A stretch of 64,000 nucleotides of DNA from Asterias rubens (Eukaryota > Echinodermata > Asteroidea > Forcipulatida > Asteriidae): the NCBI RefSeq assembly GCF_902459465.1, contig NC_047082.1, positions 3,782,001-3,846,000 on the forward strand, given 5' to 3'. Position 1 is the first letter of the stretch; each line of letters opens with the position of its first letter. Below, piece by piece: positions 31,059 through 48,377 of this stretch. Made by a program: the position numbers and the translations under genes. The notes under the pieces were generated by a model. It saw only the letters and a program-made list of their open reading frames with translations, searched no databases and was not told the origin of the DNA.

Positions 31059-31984
31059 GTAGGAAGAATACCTTGGCTGTAATAAAGCAACAAGTTTTGA
31101 CTTCTGATTTCTGATTAACTCACCATACCCTAGAGCTACCTAAGCAATCAAAAACACCTCGAGTATTCCACAACACCATTCAATGTCACTGCTGCGACGA
31201 AGCGCTACAATACACCACCACAGCAATAACACACACACACACACTGTTCAAATATTTCTGGACATTCAAAGGTTGCTGTAGCAACAGGATCCCCTTTCAA
31301 TAATGTTTATATGAAATAATCGGCGCCAAATTGTCATAATGCATCCAGCTGGAGTAGATAGCACTAAAGTATGTTATTGTTATCATTCTCAATTGAGTGT
31401 GATTGAAACTGTTGTCACAGTAATAAACACATACAATTGTTCAGAAGCTAGTCCACTGCAGGCATATGGACATAACCAAAATAAACATGAAAGCATTTAA
31501 CATATTTTTGCTTGGTATTGACTCAATTGAGTACAAAGTCCTTAAAACCTCTTAAGAGAAAATGGGGGGGGGGGAGGTTGGTTGACACTGCAGGTTTCGA
31601 AATTAGCGGTCGCCAAATCAAGTGAAAATAGCAGCGGGCGAGTGAAAACCCTTACTTACTAGCCCGGCTTTCTCACTAGCCTTGCCGGGCAAGTCAAATA
31701 ATTGTTCCTTTTCATATATGAATGATGTACAGGGGCAAAATCCAAAAGAATACTTTAACTAAAGCTTTTTAAATAGTAAGTTTGACAAGACTTGGTATTT
31801 GCTAGATTTAATTTGGCTGTGACCGAAGCTGAATTGCTGGCGTTCGGAATACACGTACAGTCATTGAAAACACGATGCAGAAACTCCATGGTGCCGAGTA
31901 CATAGTATACACCCAGTCGCCCACTGGTGGAACGTCCATGCATGGTCCACGCATCCATGCAGTGAAAAAAAAGTTAAGGGAAAC

Positions 31985-32275
31985 CCCTGCATTGCCAAGT
32001 TCTCATTTGCCCCTGGTCTTGACCTGGGTGGCCCTTTAAAAGTTTCCCGTAGATTTAAAGATTTTCCAATGGAAGCATTGCCCTTTAAAGAATAAAAATG
32101 GCCTTGCCCTCTCAAAGATGAAATTCCAGGCCCATCAGCCCAGGCCTTGAATAACACGGAGGTCACAGCCTCCATTGCCCCTGGTCTTGGTCTCGGTGCC
32201 CCTTTAAAAGTTTCCCTTAAAGATTGCCCTTTGTAAAATTAAAACGCCTTGCCCTTTCCAAAATGAAATTCCAGG
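31985..32275 (-). repeat. M5 repeat, two inverted units
   Basis: CCCCTGGTCTTGACCTGGGTGG and CCCCTGGTCTTGGTCTCGG, each followed by CCCTTTAAAAGTTTCCC, GATTTTCC-type and GCCTTGCCCT motifs. ~170-bp period. Confidence 0.78.
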
Positions 32276-32723
32276 CCAGCCCTTCAAAAGTGGTCTATAG
32301 ATTTATAAGCTTTTCTGATGAGCGACGGATATGCGCACTATACAAGTACATAAAGCCACTATTAGGTGTGAAAGGGCCAGCCATTGTTCCTTTTTTGGAT
32401 ATCCCCAGGGAATTGGCCAGTGTGAATGGGGCTGAGTTTCATTCATGGTCAAATAAATTTAGAGCAACTCTCACACCCAGCAAACCAACGTTTACGTCAA
32501 GTTTAATTTTACCCTTTGTTGAAGTATAGGGACAACTGCCCTTCAGATCACTTTGTCTTAATTCAGGTTACCAAGTAACTGGAATTACTGCAAAGCAGAA
32601 CGATTTTAGAAATAATTTAGAGTTAATTGAACATCTCGATATTGCCTTTTGGGTCCTAAATATTGCCATGGGTACCAAAGAGAATTTGAGCAAGGCCAAA
32701 CAAAATAAATGAAATTGTTTTTC

Positions 32724-33013
32724 TTAAAGCCATTATACACTTTCGGTACAGAAAAAAAAATAAAAGTTCACAGATTTACAAATAATTTACAGGGTTTACA
32801 GAAAGTAATGGTGAAAGACTTATCTTGAAATATTTTTCCATGAAATGCTTTACTTTTTGGGAAAACATTAAAACAATATCAATTCTCGATAGCGAGAATT
32901 ACGGATTTATTTTAAACACATGTCATGACACGGCTAAACGTTGGGAAACAAGGGTGGGGTTTCCCGTTATTTTCTCCCGACTCTGTTTTACCGAAAGTGT
33001 CCAATGGCTTTAA
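32724..33013. mobile_element. M2-type TTAA MITE, complete
   Basis: TTAA 32724-32727 and 33010-33013 with inverted ends AGCCATTATACACTTTCGGTA / TACCGAAAGTGTCCAATGGC, 290 bp. The interior carries the M2 motif CACAGATTTACAAATAATTT and a small AATTCTCGATAGCGAGAATT palindrome. Confidence 0.85.
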
Positions 33014-33618
33014 ATAACTGCATATTTGTACCTCATGTGAGTTTTAAAAAAGTATACTGAAGAGGTCTTTGATTCAATTATAGAACACTTTTTGGTCATT
33101 AGCTTTTTTTATGAAATTAATTTTAAAAATGAGTTTGAAAAGACTGAATTTACATAAAAGTCTGACATCTTACAAAACATCTTTCTTTGGATTAGTCTGG
33201 CAGAATGCCTTGCATTGCAGCCTTGACAGTTTTCTTGTTGTGTCAAAACAACTCACATTACAAAATTAACTCACAATTTAAAAAGACAGTTTGGGTTATT
33301 AGTTGCAAAAACCCAAGTTCTTTAATTTGCAGACTATTGTTCTGCAACCCCTAGCAACTTATCCGGTATCACTGTTTATGGGCGTCATGCTGATGCATGG
33401 CCAATCAAGCCCAACCATAAAACTATTTCCCAACTTCACTAGTACCTGGTCGCTAATGAATGGTCTATAACGAGCTATAATTAGGCACCACTCCAACCTT
33501 CTAAAAATACTGTTTGTTTGACTGTTGCCATGTCAACTGGAGTTACCAGCATTTATGCTCGATTTGTTTCATTCCCAAGGCTGCAACTTCCTCATGAACA
33601 GGCCTGTAATGCTTCAGT

Positions 33619-33895
33619 TTTTAAAGGGCAAGGGCGCCGAGGCATTTTCTCCTTTGTGAAGGAGAAACTGCACATTTCTACTGGAATATTTCAAGGGCAC
33701 CAAGGCAATGACCAAGGGGCAAGGGGGCAATAGCTCTGTTGCCTTCATGGAGTATCAGGCTTGCACTTTCTCCTTGGTATAGGGCACCCTATGAAGAAAT
33801 TGCAAATTTCTATTGGAACCTTTTGAGGGCACCAAGGCAATGACCAGGGGGCAAGGGGACAATCACCTCTGTTGCCCCCATGAAGTATCAGGCCC
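33619..33895. repeat. M5 repeat, two tandem units
   Basis: Units at about 33619-33752 and 33765-33895, each with GGGCACCAAGGCAATGACCA, GGGGGCAAGGGG-type sequence and ATGGAGTATCAGGC or ATGAAGTATCAGGC. Confidence 0.82.
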
Positions 33896-34455
33896 TGCAT
33901 GAATTCTGCAAACACAAAGATGGAATTCCAATGGCTTGATTGCAACCCAACCAGCTTTGCTTTCAGACTTGATTTTTTAGTGTGCAGAAACAATGAAAAG
34001 TTGCAGGGGGGTAGTTTTACTCCGTTATTAATAAACGTCCTTTTGTGGCTAGTATGCTGTTGTGTTCATGAAAACTGTTACAGTGCCCTCATGCGACGAC
34101 TGGGATACTGGGCGCCATGTTGAGAAAGGTAGAAGAATGTAAACAAATTTGAAAGGCTGATGAATAAAGAAGTGTTATTTTATGAGTTCAAGAAAGTACT
34201 TTCTTCAATTTATTTAGTGTATACGGTACAGTATTCTGCTGTGCCCATGTAGCTCCCAGGGTTACATACTCATATGTTCGTTGAGTGCATGCATTCAACA
34301 GGTTTTCAAAGTCAATAAATTGTGCTGTCCGTTCTTTGGAGTTCTAATTTTGATTGCAGCATTCCAAGAAAACAAAATGTGGGCTAGTAATAAATTTATT
34401 AATAAATCTACTGCAATTATTTCTCCACAAAACCTGCAAAACTTTAAGGTAGGTA

Positions 34456-34517
34456 CTAGCCCCACCTCTGTGGCCGAAAAAGATTCGGAGAGAGTTTGGC
34501 CACACAGGAGGGGCTAG
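34456..34517. repeat. 62-bp hairpin (CTAGCCCC...GGGGCTAG)
   Basis: CTAGCCCCACCTCTGTGGCC and GGCCACACAGGAGGGGCTAG form ~20-bp arms around a CCGAAAAAGATTCGG-containing loop. A decayed relative may lie at 59898-59950. Confidence 0.8.
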
Positions 34518-34894
34518 AATTACCGGCCATTTCGACAGCCACATCTAAGGCGATTTGTGCAGTAAAAATATCAAGACCACTTTAATAGCCAAAACTGGAT
34601 CGCAGTTGACGACTGACTGAAGCCATCATGTCAAGTTTTCTGTGATTGTATGGAGGAATATAGGTCCAGTAACTTGGACTAAGGATGACCGCATCGCATG
34701 GTATGATGAAAGTTGAAACATCAGCAAAAATCATTACAACATTTTTTTGTGACGACTGGTGCATCTATTCTTCCTAACTGTTATTATTATTAAGTTCTTT
34801 TTCTTATTCCGGTGTCTTAAAACTTTAAAAACCTGAAGAACGAGGCACGCTCATTTGACTTGAAACAAATATTGGCAATTAACCCAACCTGACC

Positions 34895-35295
34895 TTAAAG
34901 GCAGTGGACACTATTGGTAATTACTCAAAATAATTATCATCATAAAACCTTTCTTGGTTACAAGTAACGGGGAGAGGTTGATAGTATATAACATTGTGAG
35001 AAACAGCTCCATCTGTGAAGTAACATAGTTTACGTGAATGAAGTAATTTTCCACGAAGTTGATTTCGAGACCTCAGATTTTAAAGAATTTGAGGTCTCGA
35101 AATCAAGCATCTGAAAGCACACAACTTCATGTGACAAGGGTGTTTTTTCTTTCATTATTATCTCGCAACTTAGGCGACCGATTGAGTTCAAATTTTCACA
35201 GGTTTGTTATTTTATGCATTTGTTGAACTTGAGATACACCAAGTGAGAAGACTGGTCTAAAGTTGACAATTACCAATAGTGTTAAGTGTCTTTAA
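34895..35295 (-). mobile_element. M1 TTAA MITE, GACCTCA core
   Basis: TTAA 34895-34898 and 35292-35295, ends AGGCAGTGGACACTATTGG and CCAATAGTGTTAAGTGTC. Confidence 0.9.
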
Positions 35296-35373
35296 TAAGC
35301 ACATATAAATAATGACGGAAAAATTTCTGTAGTGTATGCTGCTGCCACTTCTTATTTAAGTTATTGCATTATA

Positions 35374-35628
35374 AGGATAACTTTCCGTATGGCGCCACCA
35401 CTTTTTCACTCATTTTTTACAAAAAGGGATATCTCATTGAGGTAAATTAGATACTATATTATTTCATATCGAATGAAAAAGTGGTGGCGCCATACGGACA
35501 TTTTTCCGAAATTCAAATAATATTTTTATTAGTAATACAAATTACCTATTAATATTATTACCTGATTGATATATCCCTTTTTGTAAAAATGAGTGAAAAA
35601 GTGGTGGCGCCATACGGAAAGTTATCCT
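35374..35628. mobile_element. MITE with GTGGTGGCGCCATACGG arms and ATA flanks
   Basis: About 55-bp inverted ends from AGGATAACTTTCCGTATGGC through TTACAAAAAGGGATAT. ATA lies immediately outside both ends. A third, partial terminus (AAAGTGGTGGCGCCATACGG) lies inside at 35478. A decayed copy is at about 37276-37437. Confidence 0.85.
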
Positions 35629-36719
35629 ATACAAATGAGATATTCCTTTAAAAGGCTTTAGTAAAATTGAATCAAAAAGAAAGTGGTAGCAAAAAGACAT
35701 TCAAAGTAAAGGGGTATTCTCTACTCACCAGTCACCATACATTGACTTGACATGTCTTTACTCTTCAGTCTTCCTTCTTGGTTCAAATCCTTGTGTCAAT
35801 ATGCTTCAGAACTTTCCTTTTCATTAAGTACGACGAAGTTTACTTTGTTTTTGACTAAATTAATGCATTTCTACACCTGAAATACAGACAATGCTGTTAG
35901 TTTTTAGTTCCTCGGCTGGGCAGTACGTTTTAAACTTGTCTAACCAACAGGACCGAAGATTTGTTCGCGGAATTGAATATGTTTTTGCGCAAGCTGGGTC
36001 AAGTACGTTGGACTTGAACAGTGCACTAAACTAACCCGGTCAGCTGGCTTGCCCCGCAGCTCTAGCACGGGGGCACTCAGCAGAGTCGAGCAAGAGAGGG
36101 GGGAAGGTTGTCACACCATAGCAAACCCACACAGCCCCCAAGTCATGGGCCGCTGCAACGAAACAATCAATATCAGCATAATACACTTCTCGGAACAATA
36201 ATCATCTCGAAATAATACCTAGACTGCTTTGCTTTTGTGCAGCGATGTTGACATTTATTGAGCGCGTCTTGGTAACACTAAACAAGCATGTTTCATCGAG
36301 GGCTCCCACAAAACTGACAGATCAATTAAAGTCTGGTTCGCTTCGGTGGAGAAAGAATTACAGGCTCATATTATTAGCATTGTGTACTTTGTACGTCAGG
36401 GTGTTATGCTAAATGAAAACTGTTTGCTGTATTTATACAACCTCGTTTTCAAGGTTGATCGACCTCATCGCGCTATTTCATGCCTCAATCGTTTCCTTCC
36501 TCCATGGTTTGGCATATTTTGGGGGGTTTTGTTTGGCAAATAAATGTTTTTATATGGTTTTATCATTGCCACTTCCCCTGTTTGTCATGGAATACCTATG
36601 ATATAAATTATATTTCAGTATTTCCAGATTAAAAAGGAAAATGGGTCGGTGTTTAAATTATAAAGAAATGCGCTTTTCGGGTTTTCGAAAAGGGCCAAAA
36701 ATAGCGGTGACATTAGTCA

Positions 36720-36738
36720 CCAACAGAGGGCGCACTGC
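36720..36738 (+). promoter_or_regulatory. Candidate CTCF-type site
   Basis: CCAACAGAGGGCGCACTGC fits the CCASYAGRKGGCRS consensus except at the fourth base. It lies between the RP1-like gene and TMEM68. Motif match only. Confidence 0.2.
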
Positions 36739-37275
36739 AATGTTAACGGTGTGTCAAGAAATTTTGTCGTCCGTAGAAATCTGTGTTTTCACCACTTTGG
36801 TTTTCACACAACTGGGCTCACTCTGCGCTGACAACATTGTTGGTAAGTTCAAAAAAGAAAGTCACCTCAAAGCCAGCCACAGCCCACACAAAATGATTAC
36901 AACTGTTTTTTAAGGGATTATTCTAAGTTTTTCTTGATAATGATTTAAATAAATATCATTTTCTTACACAACATCAGACATGACATTGCTGACATTGACA
37001 AGTTACGCAGCAGCCAGCTGCTCACATCCATTTCCTTGCTCTGGGATCATTGCTTTATTCGCCATTCTGTCTTGACTTAGCACTTTTTTGATTACACTGT
37101 TTGTGTGTTCTCTTTATGCACTAATATTAATAGAGGCTTTTGGCCCCCCTGTGCATTGATTAGGCGCTTTACAAATGGCCTTACTATTTATTAATAACAA
37201 AGTCAAAGATTTCCGAAGTAACAATTATTCAATAAATAATGAATACGTTCACCGTCAATGTTCACAGGCAGTGAC

Positions 37276-37437
37276 TGAATTTCCTTTTGAAAAGTGTCCG
37301 TATACTGTCATTAGCAGTCATGCAGCAGAGAGCAGTGCCACCACTTTTTTGTTCATTGTAACATAAAATAGTGTTTAATTTTCTCAAATGAGTGAAAAAG
37401 TGATAGCAGGATATATGGAAACTTTTCCTAATAAAAT
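37276..37437. mobile_element. Decayed copy of the GTGGCGCCATACGG MITE
   Basis: AAAAGTGTCCGTATACTG, AGTGCCACCACTTTTTTGTT and GAGTGAAAAAGTGATAGCAG follow the layout of the 35374-35628 element. Confidence 0.6.
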
Positions 37438-37659
37438 AAAAGTATACCTACACACACGCATCCTCATGGGCAGACCTAGTCCTAATAGAACATGATGTAT
37501 GGTGAGGTTCGTTCACTACTCGACCCACTACTCCTTTTTTTTTATGATCTGCGGTCGTATTTGGTTAAAATGGCTACAGATTGTCAATTTATTTTACGGA
37601 GTACAGTTCTAGTTGTTCTATATTCAACAAGGGCTAGGTATTCTCATACTCATATACGT

Positions 37660-37830
37660 AGGTAGACTAGAGTTAGAGGCTTGAGATGATTTATACTACA
37701 CCTGTGTAAAGAGAAGCAGTTATGGTTATAAAAGTTAAGTGCCTTTCTTAAGGACTTATGGTTGTGTGTCCTGACCAGGAACTAAACCCACACTCCGATA
37801 AGTATCAGAACTTGAACATGATACATACAT
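37660..37830 (-). mobile_element. S1 SINE, diverged
   Basis: AAAGAGAAGCAGTTATGG, AAGGACTTATG, then ACTAAACCCACACTCCG and CAGAACTTGAACATG correspond to the S1 B-box side and Ser-like arm. Confidence 0.55.
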
Positions 37831-38254
37831 ACATGATTGGTTAAAAAAGTAAAAAAAGAAACATGTTTTTTTTTTTTTTGAAAAAGGGTTATTTAAAATG
37901 ATCTCAGCAAAAACAATCTGAATGACTTGTCTGAATGCCTTGACCAAAATGTTTCATTAATGTTTTGTGTGTTTCAGCAGTAGAAAAAACAATGGATATT
38001 TGACATTTTAACAAAGAATGGCGGCCATCTTGAAATAAATAATGAAAAATAAAAAGCCCCTCCTCCTTTCTTTTTTTGAGAAACCCGGATGCTAAACATG
38101 TTTATTTCTTTACTCGGCCTTATAAAATTTGTGTGAATAGATTTTCACTGTTATTATTGTTGATAAATGTTTTTTATCTAATGTTTCACAGGCAATCAGT
38201 CGCTGTAGTCTCCACTTCAAGCGTCATTTGGGTGATTTTGCATGAACAACAGTG

Positions 38255-44050
<5,796 letters not shown>

Positions 44051-44089
44051 TGCTCAGTTGTCGTTCTTGCACCCTTTGAAAGATATCTT

Positions 44090-44456
44090 TTAAAGACAAT
44101 GGACATTATTGGTAAATGTCAAAGACCAGTCTTCTCACTTGGTGTATCTCAACAAACGCATAAAATAACAAACTTGTGAAAATTTGAGCTCGATTGGTCG
44201 TCGGAGTTGCGCGATAACTTTGAATGAAAAAACACCCTTGTCACACGAAGTTGTGTGCTTTCAGATGCATGATTTCGAGACCTCAAATTCTAAACTTGAG
44301 GTCTCGAAATCAAATTCATGGAAAATTACTTCTTTCTCAAAAACTACGTCACTTCAATGTTTTATACTATCAACCTCTCCCCATTACTCATTACCAAGTG
44401 AGGTTTTTTGCTGATAATTATTTTGAGTAATTACCAGTAGTGTCCACTGCCTTTAA
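44090..44456 (+). mobile_element. M1 TTAA MITE just after the TMEM68 stop
   Basis: TTAA 44090-44093 and 44453-44456, ends AGACAATGGACATTATTGG and AGTGTCCACTGCC, core GAGACCTCAAATTC/AACTTGAGGTCTC. It begins 40 bases after the TGA, so likely in the 3' UTR. Confidence 0.9.
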
Positions 44457-44689
44457 ACCTTATTTCAAATTCTGTGTATTTGTTCTTATTTTCTATGAAT
44501 ATGGCAACTCTTTTTTTGTATATTATCCTCTCATAATTTATCTCAAAATGCTATCCTGCACAATTTTTTAATCAAGCAAGTAAAAAAGCTTGGTGTGTAA
44601 AAGATGGCTTATTGTGCAGATTTATTTTTAAATGGCCATGCGCCCAACAGTGCAATGTTTGTTTGCTAGTTTCTCAAATGTGATTGTTA

Positions 44690-45120
44690 TACCTCGATAA
44701 CAAACTGTGAAGTTTGATTGGCCGAGAACCAATCATGTGACGCGCAACAAAAACGCATGTTACATGGCTCGACGGGCCGGGTAACATGAAAAGTGATGTA
44801 CACCGGTGTACATCACCTTGATCGTTCCTGGCGTCGGTCGTTTTCCAGCGCTGTGTACGAAACAACCGCGGGTTCGAGGGAATTGTTTCTTGTTCGTCTG
44901 CTTATTAAACAATGAATAGTCCGTCGTAAAAGATGACAACAGAACTTCGAGAAGAGGAATAACAACTGAACAAAGGTATAACAACACAATTGTTGCACGC
45001 TGTGACTGGGGTCCATGGGGAAAATGGCACCCTCGGCTTCGCCTCGGGTTCCATTTTCCCCCTCGAGTGTACAAAACGCCATGGCCCTTGTCAAAGCGTG
45101 CACCAATTGTATACTGGCGT
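44690..45120. other. GC-variable intergenic stretch with short palindromes
   Basis: Holds GATGTACACCGGTGTACATC (perfect 20-bp palindrome near 44794) and CCCTCGGCTTCGCCTCGGG. Scattered GGCCCATGG-like sequence. No gene recognised. Confidence 0.55.
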
Positions 45121-45169
45121 TTGGTTAAGAACTTTCGGAATCGGAATCTCCAGCAATGACCCTGTTTAA

Positions 45170-45720
45170 ATCCAAAAAGTACTCTTAGAATTAAGGGGGT
45201 CGGAACAGGATGAGAAGGTTCATTTGAGCCTGTAGGCCTATGGCCCTTAAAGGCAGTGGACACTATTGGTAATTACTCAAAATAATTATTAGCATAAAAC
45301 CTTACTTGGTATATAACAAGTAATGGGGAGAGGTTGATAGTATAAAACATTGTGAGAAACGGCTCCCTCTGAAGTAATGTAGTTTTTTGAGAAAGAAGTA
45401 ATTTTCCACGAATTTGATTTCGAGACCTCAGATGTAGAATTTGAGGTCTTGAAATCAAGCATCTGAAAGCACACAACTACGTTTGACAAGGGTGTTTTTT
45501 TTCTTTCATTATTATCTCGCAACTTCGACAACCAATTGAGCTCAAATTTTCACAGGTTTGTTATATTATGCATTTTATGTTGAGATACACCAAGTGAGAA
45601 GACTGGTCTTTGACAATAACCAATAGTGTCCAGAGTCTTTAATACCGCAAAAGTACTTTTATACTTGCGGGGGTCGGAACAGGATGAGAAGGCACATTTG
45701 AGCCTGTAGGCCTACGGCCT
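45170..45720. repeat. Duplicated ~75-bp flank of two M1 copies
   Basis: GGGGGTCGGAACAGGATGAG, CATTTGAGCCTGTAGGCCTA and GGCC-TTAA occur at 45196-45250 and again at 45668-45723, each directly followed by an M1 element in opposite orientation. Confidence 0.88.
45247..45642 (-). mobile_element. M1 TTAA MITE
   Basis: TTAA 45247-45250 and 45639-45642, ends AGGCAGTGGACACTATTGG and CCAATAGTGTCCAGAGTC, core GAGACCTCAGATGT/AATTTGAGGTC. Confidence 0.92.
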
Positions 45721-46094
45721 TAAAGACACTGGACACTATTGGTAATTGTCAAAGACTAGCCTTCACAGTTGGTGTATCTCAACATATGCATAAAATAACA
45801 AACCTGTGAAAATTTGAGCTCAATCGGTCATCGAAGTTGCAAGATAATAATGAAAGAAGAAACACCCTTGTCACACGAGGTTGTGTGTTGTTTTCGAGAC
45901 CTCAAGTTCTACATCTGAGGTCTCGAAATCAAATTGGTGGAAAATTACTCCTTTCTCGAAAACTACGTCACTTCAGAGGGAGCTGTTTCTCACAATGTTT
46001 TATACCATTAACCTCTCCCCATTACTCGTCACCAAGAAAGGATTTATGCTAATAAATATTTTGAGTAATTACCAATAGTGTCCACTGCCTTTAA
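45720..46094 (+). mobile_element. M1 TTAA MITE, opposite orientation to its twin
   Basis: TTAA 45720-45723 and 46091-46094, ends AGACACTGGACACTATTGG and CCAATAGTGTCCACTGCC, core GAGACCTCAAGTTC/ATCTGAGGTCTC. Confidence 0.92.
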
Positions 46095-46594
46095 AGGGGG
46101 CTGAGATGTTTTATGGAATGAAATAATTGGCCTGGGGATCATAAGGGATTATAAGAAGCTATGATATCTTATGATATCTTATATTTAATTGTTGTTAGTA
46201 ATTAACATATTATTCTTATGTTCCATGATCATTTAAAAAAATGATTTCCTTTTATTTTCAATTGTTTGATTTACGTTTTATCTATTTAGTTCAACTAAAT
46301 ACTATTATTTTTATATAAAACTATGCAGTACTATTTGTGTAACCATCTCAATTGTTAATCAGTTTAAGTATTATGTGGAAACAGGGTAAATGATTTGCAC
46401 AAGTAACATTAATATTTTGCATTCTTTCAATATAATGTGAGAGAAATGTTGTAATTTTTTTCCCCATAAAATATCAACTCATGTTTGCACAAAAGCAGAT
46501 GACAAATGGTGCTACCACAAACCTCACCTAACAAGCTACTCCTACCTGCTAACACACATCGGAGTAAGGGTAAAACAAAAATAAAGGTACCTTT

Positions 46595-46980
46595 TTAAAG
46601 ACAGTGGACACTATTGGTAATTGTTAAAGACTAGTCTTCACAGTTGGTGTATCTCAACATGTGCACAAAATAACAAACCTGTGAAAATTTGAGTTCAATC
46701 GGTCAACGAAGTTGCGAGATAAGAATGAAAGAAAAAACACCCTTGTCACACGAAGTTGTGTGCTTTCTGATGCTTGATTTCGAGACCTCAAATTCTAAAT
46801 TTGAGGTCTCAAAATCAAATCCGTGGAAAATTACTTCTTTCTCGAAAACTGCGTCACTGCAGAGGGAGCCGTTTCTCGCAATGTTTTATACTATCAACCT
46901 CTCCCCATTACTCGTAATCAGGGGAGGTTTTATGATGATCATTATTTTGAGTAATTACCAATAGTGTCCACTGCCTTTAA
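46595..46980 (+). mobile_element. M1 TTAA MITE
   Basis: TTAA 46595-46598 and 46977-46980, core GAGACCTCAAATTC/AATTTGAGGTCTC. It sits beside an S2 tail fragment (ACACACATCGGAGTAAGGGT) at 46550-46590. Confidence 0.92.
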
Positions 46981-48377
46981 ATCATACTCACAATGTGTGC
47001 GAAGTAAAATTAAAAGGTTTCGGGTTTGGTATGATTAAGTGATTGTAAAAGCATGGTCAAAAGTGCTCAGTTGGTGTATTTTGGGTAGACCCAGTGACTG
47101 ATAATGACCGATAATGTCAAATTTCCGAAAAAAAGGAATCTAGCACCCCCCGCCCCAGTCACTGGGTCTATATTTATCAGGAGGATCAGTTTAAAAAGTT
47201 GTTCCTCGTTCTTTGCTAAGCAAAAACCACGTCAGGCACAGTCACGACAGTGTATATCTAATGTAATTTTGGCATCCTGTGTCTGTTAAGCAAATTTTTT
47301 TCTGATGTGCTAAGTAAGTTTTGTGCTTACAGGCTTTATAAAAATTGGGTCCAGGCAGTAGGTTCTAGGGAGGTATTGTTTCTTAGTGGTTATCTGATGA
47401 ATAAAATTAACATATTATTCATATACGATATGCAGACCCTGCAAATCATGTTACAATGTTGATATTTTTGGTTGACTACTAATTTTTAATAAATATTTTT
47501 TGGCTTGAAGGGAAGTATAATATACGTTTAATCTTAAAATTTAACTGGCAATAAAAACCTTGGGTGAAAAAAGAAGCCAACAGCATTTTGAGAAACATAC
47601 TACAAAGTATTTTTCAATGGTATAAACGATTTTGTTTGAGAAACATTTCACTTCTGACTAATGTGGTTATGTGAAAAGATTGGCCGCAAGTTTTAACTTG
47701 AAAGCATACTCGTCTTCTCTAGGCCTACTCTTGGGAATTATTTCATTTTTGCATATTATTCGCTCTCGCATATTATTCGCTCTCCGAGTTTTAGTTCAGC
47801 GATATTTCAAAAACGCGACCACATTTTGAAGCAAAATGTTTATATGTTAATTTGTTGTGAACATCTACATTCATGTAGGATTAAATTTAAAACAATCAAA
47901 CGGTCTTAAAAACCAAATGTATACTTTTCCTTTAAAGTTTGGAACTTAAAAAGAGAAGAAAAATCTTTCAAAAGAGGGCGCTGTTTTTTTATACTTGTGT
48001 GTGTACTTTACACAATGACAAATGCATGTACTGTGCGTTATAATGTCAAAAATGCGAACACATTTTGAAATCACAAACAGTTTATGTATTAAAATAATCA
48101 AATTTAATGGTTTCAAAAACTTGAGGCATGTGAGGTATACAAAAAAAGGAAATGCAAAACAAAAAAGTTCACATGAGGGCGCTATACTCTTTTCGCATAC
48201 CGAGTTTACACAATGACACGCATGTACTGTGTGTTGTACAATGTACATGTGCATAGAAAAACGCATGTTCAGTACGAAGGTTTGGGCATGGGAGATCCGA
48301 TCAAAACACAAGCGAAGATAACGGACAGTAACACAGCGACGTCGTACACTGGACCGGAGAAAACATTTACAATCAAC
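46981..48377. other. Intergenic stretch 5' of SELENOI
   Basis: Contains an M4 end fragment (47284-47350), AT-rich sequence and, from about 47.8 kb, a two-copy ~200-bp repeat running up to the SELENOI start. No gene recognised. Confidence 0.5.
47805..48245. repeat. Two-copy ~200-230-bp repeat at the SELENOI promoter
   Basis: TTTCAAAAACGCGACCACATTTTGAA recurs as GTCAAAAATGCGAACACATTTTGAA; AGAGGGCGCT recurs as TGAGGGCGCT; TTTACACAATGAC with GCATGTACTGTG recurs downstream. Copies start near 47808 and 48042. Confidence 0.75.

Larger units (their letters stand above)
26014..38191. other. 12-kb gene-free interval, presumed divergent promoters at each end
   Basis: Between the RP1-like start (leftward) and TMEM68 (rightward). 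Filled with MITEs and repeats entered separately. About 26.04-26.7, 31.06-31.95, 33.05-33.5 and 35.7-37.2 kb show no recognisable feature beyond what is listed. A 5' non-coding exon of TMEM68 could end at the GTAAGT donor at 36841, but this is unproven. Confidence 0.5.

Noticed and set aside
36641..36913. 91-residue open frame followed by a GTAAGT donor
   Set aside because: No recognisable domain; at most part of a 5' non-coding exon of TMEM68.
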